Below the pieces are notes generated by a model that was not told the DNA's origin, searched no databases, and worked only from the letters and a program-made list of their open reading frames with translations. A stretch of DNA of 64,000 nucleotides from Brevipalpus yothersi (Eukaryota; Arthropoda; Arachnida; Trombidiformes; Tenuipalpidae). The stretch is from positions 20,162-84,161 of the forward strand of contig QZCP01000152.1 in the NCBI GenBank assembly GCA_003956705.1, in the 5' to 3' direction. Shown one piece after another: positions 23,518-33,994 of this stretch. Each line of letters starts with the position of its first letter. Position 1 is the stretch's first letter. The position numbers and the translations under genes are program-made.

Positions 23518-25535
23518 ATGAAAAATTGTTTATTGCTGATTTTTCTCTTAAGTAAATCAGTCTACTCTTACAACACATCTGATTTAACTAATGCCTATGA
23601 GGCTTTTTTCGAAACTTATCAATCTTATATCGATTCAAGAGAAGAATGGATTACTCCAGTTCAAGTGGTGGGGAAAAAAATCCATGATCTGTTCATATCC
23701 ACTGGTGAAGCCATCTTCGGCAGTGATCCACCATATCCTTTGAGAACAATTGAGAACGCTAGCCTGTTTTATGATATCATCATTGTTGGTGGTGGTACAG
23801 CTGGATCTGTTCTAGCATTAAGATTGAGTGAAATTTCATCGAAAAAAATTTTGGTTATCGAAGCTGGAGGACTTGAGAGTCGTTTTTCCGTCTTACCCAT
23901 AGTAAGCCTTGCGCTGATGAAAACTAGAACAGATTGGATGTTTCAATCAGTTCCACAAAAGCATTCCTCTTTTGGACTGGTCAATCGACAGATACCAGTA
24001 CCTCAGGGTAAAGTTGTTGGTGGATCATCATCTCACAATCAAATGATCTACATGAAAGGATGTCGAGAAGATTATGATGATTGGGAAAAACTTGGAGCTA
24101 AAGGTTGGTCGTTTGATGATGTTTTACCATACTTCAAAAAATCAGAGACACGCATCAAAGATTCGTATTTTGAGAAAAAATATCATGGATACAAAGGTCC
24201 ATTACCTGTGAGCAAAGTTCATCCATCATTCAAGACTGATATTCAAGCCATGAAAGCCGCGATTGAAATTGGCCTAGAAATTGGTGATTATAATGGAAAA
24301 AGTCAAAATCGTCGTAATTTTGCTGATCTTCATACTTTTCGAGGTGAACGTTACTCAGCAGCTCGAAGCTACCTGCAAGAGGCATCTTTTCGACCAAATG
24401 TTGATGTGGTCATCAATGCATTTGTGACAAAAATTCTTTTCAATGAAAAGAAGACAGCAATTGGTGTAGTATATGAGAAAGACAATTCTTTGAGGACAGT
24501 TTTTGCTGGTAAAGAGGTAATCATATCAGCTGGCCCTTACAATTCTCCCAAGTTACTTTTGCTTTCGGGAATAGGTCCGAAAGAAACTTTGAAAAAATTT
24601 GGAATTCCAATTATTATCAACTCTCCAGGAGTTGGACAAAATTTACAGGATCATCCCTATTTTCTCATGCCATACACAGTAAAGCCTGGCTCTACTATAT
24701 CGCTTTTAAATGTACCAGAATTGATTCAAACAACAGAAGAATATATGGCCAATAGAACAGGATTTTTTGCTAGCCCTGGTGCAGCTCTCGATGGTTCGAC
24801 TAGGACTCCAGCCGCTCTTGACAAACGGCCTGATATTGGAATGCCCATATCTTCAGTATTGCCTTCTCTCTCACCGGTGGTTGGTAAGTTCGAAATGATC
24901 AAATACACTAAGTTACCACAAATTTTCCACAAATTTTTACTAATTCTCATTCACAACAACAACCAGGTTACTTACAAAACTATCAAGATCCACTGACTGT
25001 CAAATATTTTCTTCCAAATGATGCAAGAGAGGGCTTTATATTCCAAATAGTCCTTTTTAGACCACTGAGCCGTGGATATGTTTCTCTGAGCAGTGCTGAT
25101 CCCCACGACAATCCATTGATCGATTTTAGACTTCTTTCCCACAAACATGACCTGGAATCATTAGTTCAAGGATGCCTTCTCGCTCAAAAACTTGGTAATA
25201 CCAGTGCACTGTATGATGAGTTGGAGGCAAGACCATTCGCCAATACCGTTCCAGGATGTGAACAATATAATTATTACTCAAAAGCATTTTGTGCATGCTT
25301 TGCTTCCGTTTCAACTCTGACTCAATACCATGGATGTGGTACTGTTAGAATGGGCTCCAAGGATGATCCAATGGCTGTTCTAGATCCGAAACTCAGAGTT
25401 AAAGGTGTGAAGAATTTGAGAGTGATAGATTCATCGATAATGCCTAAGATTGTGACCGCTACAACATCCGCACCATCAATGATGATTGGAGAAAAAGGTG
25501 CCGATATTATTAAAGGAATAGATAAAAACTACTGA
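23518..25535 (+). CDS. Secreted GMC-family FAD oxidoreductase (glucose dehydrogenase-like)
   Basis: Two exons, 23518-24883 and 24967-25535, flank an 83-bp intron and join to 644 residues. There is an N-terminal signal peptide (MKNCLLLIFLLSKSVYS). The FAD-binding Rossmann motif is DIIIVGGGTAGSVLALRLSE. GMC signatures follow, including GKVVGGSSSHNQMIYMKG, ISAGPYNSPKLLLLSGIGP and the His active-site block YHGCGTVRMGS. The C-terminal block reads RVIDSSIMPKIVTATTSAP, where most GMC enzymes have a GNxNAP form. The second catalytic His/Asn position therefore appears replaced by Thr. Family members oxidise alcohols or sugars, and insect relatives act in cuticle, immunity and detoxification. The substrate cannot be assigned from sequence. 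Confidence 0.92.
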
Positions 25536-25842
25536 ATCACTTATCGCTTACTCCTACCTTGGGGTTCTATTTACCTCAGAATTATTTCTATCAAAAATTT
25601 TCATAATCTCGATGTCAATCAGGTAGACAGTCACAAATTGAACGATGGACGAATGAAGTTTCGATTTATTTTCCATACAAGAAAGTGGTAGCTGAAGATG
25701 TTGTTGCTGTTGTTGTCCATAAGAAGCTATTTCTTCACACTTGAAATGAGATCTAAGGCTCATACAGATGATAAGTCGTGACGAGAGGACCAGGCAGATT
25801 AGGACGTGCTTCCAAGGTATACATTCTAAAAAAATATTGAGT

Positions 25843-26442
25843 TTATCTTTTGCGTCCAGCAGGACCTCCACCACCAGGACCTCCTCTACCACCTCTGCCA
25901 CCTCTTCCTCGACCTCTTCCACGGCCTCTGCCTCTTGCAGATGCAGCTTGTTCGCGTTTTTTCGATTTACTTTTTGGCGTATCATCAACTAGAAGGGTTT
26001 CCAGGGAAAGAGAATCGGGCAATATATAGTATCGAATATTGTTACCTCTGATTGAAAGAGCCTCCAGCTTCATTGGCTCACCTCCTATGTAGAAGAAGTA
26101 AAAGAGAGATATCAAATAATTGATTATAATTATCATAAGAAGCATGCTTTAAATTGTCGATTATCATTACCTTTAGGAGGAACAACTTTAACACTCTTCA
26201 AATGAGTGTTCATGGCCACATCAACACCAGTTATTGTACCAGTTACAACAGTACCATTTTTCAGCTCGATTGTGACAGTTTCATTTGAAAGTTTCATCAA
26301 AAATCTGTAATCAAAAACATGAGAGAAAAAATCAGTAAAGAAATCAATACACAAAGACTAGTGTAAAGCACAACAAAAAAGAGAAAAGATCACAATCACC
26401 CTGAACATTGACATGATACCATACTCACCTAACTAACTTCAT
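25843..26442 (-). CDS. SNRPD1: Small nuclear ribonucleoprotein SmD1
   Basis: Three exons, 26442-26429 (only 14 coding bases, MKLV and part of R), 26304-26171 and 26084-25843, join to 129 residues. The Sm fold motifs are almost identical to human SmD1: FLMKLSNETVTIELKNGT, GVDVAMNTHLKSVK, LSIRGNNIRYYILPDSL and the basic KSKKRE. An Arg-Gly tail follows, the usual site of arginine dimethylation. A small insertion (VPPKGGEP) separates the Sm1 and Sm2 motifs compared with the human sequence. The protein is part of the Sm ring on U1, U2, U4 and U5 snRNAs. The gene ends about 310 bp from the convergent GMC gene. Confidence 0.96.
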
Positions 26443-27141
26443 GATGATCTAAGGAATGAATTAGAGATGAATGATCACTCAGAAAGTAGCGATTACAATC
26501 AACACTGATCAATGTTTTATTTTGATTCCGAAATGAACCCGGTCAATTGATAATACAACAATTAAATTGAAAGAACCCGGGAACACATGCGTCAATTGAA
26601 CTTGCGCATTTTGTTACAAATTTTGGCCCGGGCATTTTGCATTTCCAATTCTGAGAATTCTGAGGATTCTGGGAATCAGAATTTCAGAATTGTGAGAATT
26701 TTTCGATCATCTTCCATGACCGAGAGAATAGTGAAGAATCTCAGAGCAATCATTAACATCTCTGGTGTTGAACTTTCTGACTGCTTTTTCCTTAGCCTTT
26801 TCGATGGTCTTTGAGTCAGCCGAGAGTCTCTCTCTCTCTCTCTGAATCAATATGAATGATGAGACATTTATTCAGCATCACTTTTGAGAACTCAAGCGAA
26901 ACTCATCATTTTTTGGTGTCAAAAATTTTACTAATCAAATGGTGGCTGATGATTAGTTAATGATGAACAAATGTGCAAATGAATGTGAAGAGCATGTGAA
27001 ATGACATTCTATTACATAGTCTATTTATCAAAAAGGAACTATCATTTCTTGAGAGTTAAGGATTGTGGATGACAAGAGAATCGATAAATAGATCTTCAAT
27101 GAGAGAAGGGTTCCGAAAAGGGTGAAAAATTCATGAAACTA
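26443..27141. other. Intergenic between SCO1 and SmD1 genes
   Basis: 700 bp holding the SmD1 promoter and the 3' flank of SCO1. No gene was recognised. Confidence 0.5.
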
Positions 27142-27864
27142 TCACGAAGAAGTGGGAAGAATTTTGGAGATGATTGAATCTTTTTTCAAAACTTCATAAT
27201 CTTTCATGTGAGCTATGACTGATTTGACGATTTGTTCAACCGTATTAGAGCGCATATAATAATCCACAAATTCGCCATCAGGGTTTATCAAATAGGTTAT
27301 GATGGTATGATCGACAATGTATTCATTGTGTTCATCTGGTATAGCAGCATGACTGTAAACTCTGAACAATTGAGTCACTTTGTTAACTTCCTCCTGTGAG
27401 CCAGTAAGTCCAAGTAATCGTGGATGAAAATCTTTCAAATACTTTTCCACAGCTTGAGGTGTATCTCGCGCTGGATCTACAGAAACAAATAACGGTTCTA
27501 CCCTAGTAATCGATGGGTTTCCATCCAGCACATTGATCACATCAGTTATCTTCTCCAATTCTTCGGGACAAATATCAGGACAATGTGTGAAACCAAAATA
27601 AATAAGAACCCATTTGCCTAGCAATTTATCGGAACCAAAGCTTTGTCCATGATGATCAGTCAAATTGAAAGCTCCACCAATTGTTTTACGCAAAGACTCT
27701 AATCGTAACTTTTTAGCCCTCAATTTTTTCTCTTGTTCCAAAAAAACATATCCACCACCCATTGAACCAAGTACAACAGATCCAATAGTGAAACTTTTCC
27801 ATGTCATACCAGGAAACAATCTTTTCACTGCCGATCGAATCATAATCGCAATGACTACACACAA
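27142..27864 (-). CDS. SCO1: SCO1/SCO2 mitochondrial copper chaperone
   Basis: An intronless frame of 240 residues. The N-terminus is basic, then comes one membrane segment (FTIGSVVLGSMGGGYVFL), then a thioredoxin-like domain facing the intermembrane space. The copper ligands are visible: CPDIC within FGFTHCPDICPEELEK, and the distal His in YIVDHTIITYLI. The pattern PLFVSVDPARDTP is also typical. SCO proteins deliver copper to the CuA site of cytochrome oxidase subunit 2. Two alternative starts (MCVVIAIM or the following Met) are close together and the second (MIRSAVKRLFPG) looks more like a mitochondrial presequence. SCO1 and SCO2 cannot be separated here; many invertebrates have a single copy. 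Confidence 0.94.
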   Translation of the reverse strand: MCVVIAIMIRSAVKRLFPGMTWKSFTIGSVVLGSMGGGYVFLEQEKKLRAKKLRLESLRKTIGGAFNLTDHHGQSFGSDKLLGKWVLIYFGFTHCPDICPEELEKITDVINVLDGNPSITRVEPLFVSVDPARDTPQAVEKYLKDFHPRLLGLTGSQEEVNKVTQLFRVYSHAAIPDEHNEYIVDHTIITYLINPDGEFVDYYMRSNTVEQIVKSVIAHMKDYEVLKKDSIISKILPTSS

Positions 27865-28547
27865 TCAATGGTGACAAAATTGACTAACGGAAATCTCTCC
27901 CATAACTATCATGCAATCAACATATCGAATTTTTCTTTATCCCAAAAATTAATCAAATAATCCTCATCATACACCATCGCCGGTGCCAATGTTTACAAGT
28001 TCACTTGTACCATGTGTTCTGCAAATTGCGTAATCAGCGCGCGCATACACAAGACACGTTCTGAGAGGAGAAAAAATTCATTTCATGATGATTCATGCTC
28101 ACATGAAATAGAATCTTCATCTGATAGAGAAGGGAAGAGAGGGCATCAAGTGTTCCCTCAAAAAACGAAATTCTTGCTCAAATTTATTCGAAATTCCCTT
28201 TGATAACAGCTCCATTCGAGAAGCTACTGTGTATTCTGGAACTCATGCCATCATCATTATCATTATCATTGTGGTTACCATTCTCTTGATCAATAAGAGC
28301 CATGTATTGATATTACTGACACAAGCATACAGAAAGATGATTTGAGGGGAAAATTTCATCTAGGGTATGGAATCATCGACACCTATGGAATCTCTCCACA
28401 ATATATTCAATACACTATTCGGAAATGATGTTGATCGAAAAAAGATCTATTAGAATATCGAACTTTTCCATCAGAATTTGGTGAGCATGATTTCCAATTG
28501 GTAATGAATTGCTTATGGAGGGCAATAAATCAGAGCTTTTTAATTCA
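27865..28547. other. Intergenic between SCO1 and tRNA-Trp
   Basis: SCO1 5' flank and sequence upstream of the tRNA. Nothing else was recognised. Confidence 0.5.
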
Positions 28548-28619
28548 GGCCCGATAGCTCAACGGTAGAGCGTCTGACTCCAGATCAGAAGGCTGCGTGT
28601 TCAAATCACGTTCGGGTCA
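28548..28619 (+). tRNA. tRNA-Trp (anticodon CCA)
   Basis: A 72-nt cloverleaf can be folded by eye. The acceptor stem GGCCCGA pairs with TCGGGTC, with one G-U pair. The D stem is GCTC/GAGC. The anticodon stem TCTGA/TCAGA carries the loop CTCCAGA with anticodon CCA at 28580-28582. The T stem GCGTG pairs with CACGT around a TTCAAAT loop, and the discriminator is A. The CTCCAGATCAGAAGGC stretch is the usual eukaryotic tRNA-Trp sequence. A T-rich run about 6 nt downstream is a plausible Pol III terminator. There is no intron. Confidence 0.96.
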
Positions 28620-29163
28620 ATTAAATTTTTCTTTTTTTTCGTCCCGATCAATTGAATGCGATCAATCAAAGTCTTCGGTGGATATTTTTGAATAGATTTG
28701 ACAAATTTTCTGTTCTGTTTGCCCTGGAATAAACCATCTCATGGTGCTATGAAATGGCCCAATGATTCGCCTAGTGAAGAATCGGTAACTGAGAATTACT
28801 CAGGATAAGCTGATTTGGGCCACAGAGGTAATTAACAACTCAATTATGACCATCTCCTCGGTGTTTGAATGTGACTAGTTGGCTTCAAGGTACTGGACCA
28901 GGAGTTAATTGAAATTGAGGAGAGAGAGAGACTGAAGAGAAAGAACATTCCTGATGCTTGACAACTCATTCAGTTATCGACTTGTTTAAGGCGAGGCTGG
29001 GAGAGATGATAAGAAAGCAGGCAACAGAGTATGATGGAAAGATTTTAATTTCAAGATAAAGTCGTAGCAACTTGTGAGGATCAAATGTAATGAAAAATAA
29101 TCAAACTTCTTCACAATTTTTCTTCTCTAGATGAATTAATGAATCAATTAGATTGGAGCTTCC
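28620..29163. other. Intergenic between tRNA-Trp and MED4
   Basis: A T-rich Pol III terminator run sits at its left edge (28627-28639). Otherwise it is AT-rich with no recognised feature. Confidence 0.5.
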
Positions 29164-30220
29164 TTATTGACTATCGCTCGATGAACTTGAAGATGAATCT
29201 GTAGACATAACCTCGACGTCCTCCAAGTTACCCTTGTTTGTGGATGGCTTGGTGTCCAGAGGAGATGGATGAGATAATCCACCGGTAAGAGCGGATAAAT
29301 TTGGTTTCATTTCTGGCTGCCAAGCGAATGAAGAGTTACTACCAGTACTAGCTGTACTACTTGGACGGTTCATATCACCGGGACCCAGGATACCACGTTC
29401 GAAGCCTTGCTGAGGTTGTGATGAAGGTGCTGATTGAGCATTATAGGCAGTCATTGCTTGAGGATGAGCTTGAATCGGCTGTTTTTCAGCATAAAGTTGC
29501 ATCATTTCTGGAGTCAATTGGAAATCACTACTCTGAATCTTAGCGATCCATCCGGATCTCATCTCTAAATCTGTAGGATATGGCCGCCTCAGATCACCTT
29601 GTTCCCAATTGTATGGCGCGGCAACGGAATGAGCAGAACTGATTTTATGAGCATATTTAATTAACTCTTCTGATGATATTGGATGTTCATTAGCTTGCTT
29701 AATCAATGTGAGCTTCTGTCTGGCTTGATACAAGGCAGTGGCGAGAATGTGTTCAGCTTCTTTTAAAGCTTTAGTGAGTTGTCTTATTTCTTCTTCCTCT
29801 TTATTCAATTCAACTTTAAGTATATCCATCTTTTTCTTCATTTCCTCTTGCTCTTGTGCTATCCTTATATATTTTTTGAGTTGATTATTTTTGTTGACCA
29901 AACTATCAGCTATTTCGGACATCTCCAAAGATGCCGAATTTTGGCGTACTCTTTTATTTGTTATCATACATTCTATTAATTCTCTGAGCAAAACAGAGAA
30001 AAAAGGGAGAGAAAGAAAGAAAATGCAAAGTGTTAGAATTGATTCGGTTCAATTAATTTCGGCCTACTATGGAGGAACATAGAATAGGAAAAGTTATCTA
30101 CTAAATTTTCCCCTTTTTTCATCTACTTGCAATCACTCACCTTGATAACTGCTCCATTTCGGTCATCAAACCCAACATAATGTCTCTGATACACGCTTTA
30201 TCATTCATCGTTTCACACAT
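29164..30220 (-). CDS. MED4: Mediator complex subunit 4
   Basis: Two exons, 30220-30141 and 29983-29164, join to 299 residues (human 270). Residues ~45-110 form a coiled coil ending in QLTKALKEAEHILATALYQA. The family core SSEELIKYAHKISSAHSVAA follows, then PYNWEQGDLRRPYPTDLEMR. The C-terminus is disordered and ends DLEDVEVMSTDSSSSS-like, very close to the human ending. MED4 is a middle-module subunit of Mediator that links transcription factors to RNA polymerase II. The short first exon (MCETMNDKACIRDIMLG) was placed from a good donor (ag|gtgagt) and matching phase; a second Met four codons later is also possible. Confidence 0.95.
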
Positions 30221-30447
30221 TTACAGTGATGATGACAATTTATACAGACCAGTAGAATGATGATGATAATGAAATTGATGGAAGATCTTGCTTTTTTTGG
30301 TATACCAAAATGATGATGATGATAGTACAAGAAGATGAAGAGTGAAAGAGAGATCAATAAGATTCTAAAGTACTCTCAACATTGATGATGATCACAGTAG
30401 ATTAACAAGAGGATTTAAAGTTTCAACACATACACACATAATCACTA

Positions 30448-30813
30448 ATGAATCAATTCTATTCCATTGATGGTGAACATGAAAATCTTCTTCTTCTCCA
30501 CCAAAACGTATTAAAACGTATTGGATTGATAAAACCTTTCCCAATTGATTGTCAGCTTGTTATTGTTGCACCATCAAGTGAACAAAAAAAATTCCATTGG
30601 TTGACCATCAATGATGATTTCGTGGAGCATACTGATGATTCCATACACACACAATCACCCACAATGACAAGTGGCCAATTTGATCATCATCACCATCATA
30701 ATCGAAATAGATTAAGTTACTTTACCCCTTTTACAATTTATCAATATCACGCCACGAGTTACTGTGTGAAAAGTGAAACATTCACTTCATCAAAAAATCA
30801 GCGGCAAAAGTGA
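30448..30813 (+). CDS. Hypothetical small protein, doubtful
   Basis: An open frame of 121 residues, divergent from MED4, with a His-rich run (FDHHHHHNRNR). It has no recognised domain, signal peptide or membrane segment. Codon choice resembles the neighbours, but that is weak evidence in AT-rich DNA with ATC/GAT-rich repeats. It may be chance, or part of the MED4 promoter region. Confidence 0.2.
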   Translation: MNQFYSIDGEHENLLLLHQNVLKRIGLIKPFPIDCQLVIVAPSSEQKKFHWLTINDDFVEHTDDSIHTQSPTMTSGQFDHHHHHNRNRLSYFTPFTIYQYHATSYCVKSETFTSSKNQRQK

Positions 30814-30966
30814 TACCATTTGCGCAAGTTCTTGTCATCAATCGAGTTCATTTTTTTTTGTCCACCAAAAGTTCTGAAATAATTGAAATAATTGATTTGA
30901 TTCATGGAAAGTGGGATTAGTTTGAAAATTTGATTGGATATTTATTTCAATAGAAGTGGATGAGAT

Positions 30967-32910
30967 TCAAAAATCATTATCATCACTGTCTTTGGTGTGA
31001 CGAGCATTGATGTCTTTGGAGTGATGATCAAGATTCATCAATTCTCGTTCATCTTCCGAATCGAGTTCTGATTGATCATCAGCATCTAATGAAAGATCAG
31101 AATTGAGACTATCCTCTCTTTCTCCAGCCAAAATATCACCGAAAACTCTGACTTTTCCGGTAGTTTCTCGAGCTCGCGTTTCTCGTCCAGTGGTAGTTAA
31201 TGATGGATTAACCAAACTTCGACTGATGATACCCTCCATTCCGGTTGGAGTATTTTGTAACCCAGTCAATTCGTTTGCATTTTGATGAGATTGGACCTCA
31301 CCACCATATCCATAATCATCATCATCTTCGTCCTCTTCCAATCCTAATAAAATGCCAGGATCCAGATCAGTTTCACTTCCATCCTCTGCGCGAAGAGCTT
31401 CTTCTTCTTTCATCGCTTCGATCATTTTTCGAATTTGTTCCTTACGGGCCTGAATAATCAATTTGAGGTGAAAAGATAATGACCATTCTTGAATATCAAA
31501 CGATGGCTATTAAACATTTTTATGTCCTTATCTACTTACCTGCATTTTATCCATCTCGGCCTTTTCATAGCCTTCCAATCTGAAATCGAGATACATCATG
31601 TTTCGATACTTTGAGACATATTTTTCATACAGCAATGTGATCTCATCTTCCAATTTCTCATATTCATCCATGTAAGCAGGTCTTGAAACAAAGAAAAAAA
31701 GAGAAATTTTTCAGCCAAACATAATAAAAGTTTGAAAATGAAAATTCTTTCTTACCTAACTGCTTTGAGAGCCTGTAGTCGTTTCTGATATCTTTCGAGT
31801 TCTTGTTGCTTTTTTTCAATTTTTACATCGATATTAGCTTCATCTGATGCAACATTCTCTATCTTGAAGTTCATATTCTGAATTTCCTTCTCAACCGACT
31901 TGATTTCATCTTGGAGTGCTTTTTCAATTGCTGTTATTTCGGTTTGATTGTTCAAAATTTGAGTACGCTTGGCCTAACGATAAATTGAATAGGATTAGAT
32001 TTTTTCTATAAAATTGAGTATTCATATGTACCGTTAGCTCAACATCTTTATCCAGAAGATCCGATAGTAAAACTCCTTTCTGTGTTATTTTGGAAGCAAG
32101 CTGTCGTGCTCTTTTCAGTTCATTACTCTAATTGATCAAAAATAAAATTAGTCACTGTTAAGTGACGATCTTCTCACCTTACCTTGCTTATAAGTTGTTC
32201 AGATATGAGAGAATAATCATCATCGGAGGTCTCCTCTGCTGGATCATCATTTATCTTGGTAGCTTGATATAGAAGAGAAGCAACCTTAAGAAGCTCTGTA
32301 ATTGTAGTCGAATCTGATGAATAGATGTTCTTAGCATCTAAATCTATGAATGCTTTTGTATTCTGTGAATAAGAATTTCAATCAAATTATTCAATTCATT
32401 CGGATGCAAAATAGGTACTCAACTATGAGTTGGACACACGTTTTAACGAATATCACACGATCCTGTTCCGTGTCAATGTGCGATGGAATATCAGAGGATG
32501 GATCCAATCTAAACAGAATTTCCGCCAAAAAGAATTAGAAAATCATCACTAATTAACAAGAGGGCTGATGAATTCAACGAACTATTCGATTGATTGAATG
32601 TCAATGTTCCATTTCGATTTAAAAACTTATAGGAAACGAATTGTTTGCAAATTTTTCTCTCGAATCATCGAAAAGAATACCAAAGCTAATCATTTACCTG
32701 AGTATAAGCCATCTCAAAACTTCAGCAATCAGAGCAAAATTTGGTTTCCGAAAGGTATCGATTGATATCGCTCGTGGATACCCGAGAACTACAAGTATTT
32801 CCGATAAGCCTAAAAAAGGAGGAAAGTAAAGTTGATTGATTGTATCGAGTCTAATGAGAGGAAAAGAGCACCACAAATCAAAACTCACTTCGTCGTTCTC
32901 TATACGACAT
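30967..32910 (-). CDS. CLUAP1: Clusterin-associated protein 1 / IFT38
   Basis: Eight exons, 32910-32889, 32809-32698, 32508-32424, 32362-32183, 32127-32032, 31973-31756, 31681-31540 and 31449-30967, join in phase to 445 residues (human 413). The N-terminal calponin-homology-like domain begins MSYRERRSLSEILVVLGYPR and includes FRKPNFALIAEVLRWL. A long coiled coil follows, with NVASDEANIDVKIEKKQQEL and RPAYMDEYEKLEDEI. An acidic tail ends DSDDNDF, like the DESDNDF ending of the human protein. IFT38 is part of the IFT-B complex that moves cargo in cilia. In arthropods this mostly means sensory neuron cilia. One donor (ata|gttgag at 32423) is a weaker match than the others, but phase and family alignment support it. 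Confidence 0.93.
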
Positions 32911-33994
32911 TTTCCCATTCAACTGTAATCACAGCAACAACTGATAAAAAAAAGAATTTTTCCAATGAAATGTTTCATTATATTTCGATAATCGAAACAT
33001 TTGCCGTTTCCATAGTACATCAAAGCAAATCAGAACACACACTGAGCAACAATAACGCTCACACACAGACACCTATCGAAGGTCAGTTTTGCATGCTTCA
33101 CACACACAAACAAAATTGAAGCAAGAAAAATTTTTTTAACCCTATCCATCATCCACCCTGATCTATATCATCTGATGAATCATCATCACCAGAAAAATTA
33201 AATTGCCCATGTCATAGTGCGCTATGTCCAATGATTCCAGAATTTAAAAAACTTTAACTATTAACGAGGTTCGCTTCATGTAGAGGCGCTGCGCTGGATG
33301 ACATGCAAGCTTTTTTTCTTCTCACTTTTAGGCACTTTGAGCACTTTAAACATCTGATTTGGACTTGTTTTGTTTGGTCATTTACTGATCTTCTTCATCT
33401 GGGTTCATCATCTCTTTTTTTCGGGGATCAGATTTTGGTGGAAGGGCTTTTTGTGATCCTTTCTTCTGCTGATTGATCAATCATCTCTCAATCAATACCG
33501 AATCAATGGTGTCTATGTGTGTGTGTGTATTTATTTATCAATAGTGTGCGTTTGTGTGTGTGTGTGAGAAAGAGAGAGAGAAAAAGAGTTCTGTGAGTGT
33601 GAATGTATGTGGGGTGCTTACACTTTGAATTTTGATGTGAATTAATTTTGATGTGAATTAATTTTGATGCAATATCGTGTGAATCAATCCAAGTATTTAC
33701 CAATCTTCATCAGCTTTCAACAAGTTGCATCTTCAAGTACAACAACAACAACAACAACAATAACACAACAGCAGCATCAGTAGTAGTAGAAGCAGTGGAA
33801 TTACTTCCTCTTTATCATTCTCATTGTTTTTATTCATTCACCAGAGCCTATTTGAAGCCTTCTTATTCTTCTTCCTCTGATTTAACTTATAAATTCGAAG
33901 GCTATTCCAAGTAGCCCCAAGATACAGAGGCTATCTCAGCTGATTGATCGTTCTTGAACAGAAGGAACTACTTCAATATCTTGTCTCAATCACG
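32911..33994. promoter_or_regulatory. Divergent region between CLUAP1 and RANBP9/10
   Basis: About 1.1 kb between two outward-reading genes. It contains CA/TG repeats near 33510-33570 and a CAA repeat near 33743. These lie upstream or in the 5' UTR of the RANBP9/10 gene. No specific element was identified. Confidence 0.4.

Noticed and set aside
25554..25988. Open frame on the minus strand overlapping the SmD1 end, with a Val/Glu-rich run
   Set aside because: It is another frame of the SmD1 Arg-Gly repeat codons and its 3' UTR.
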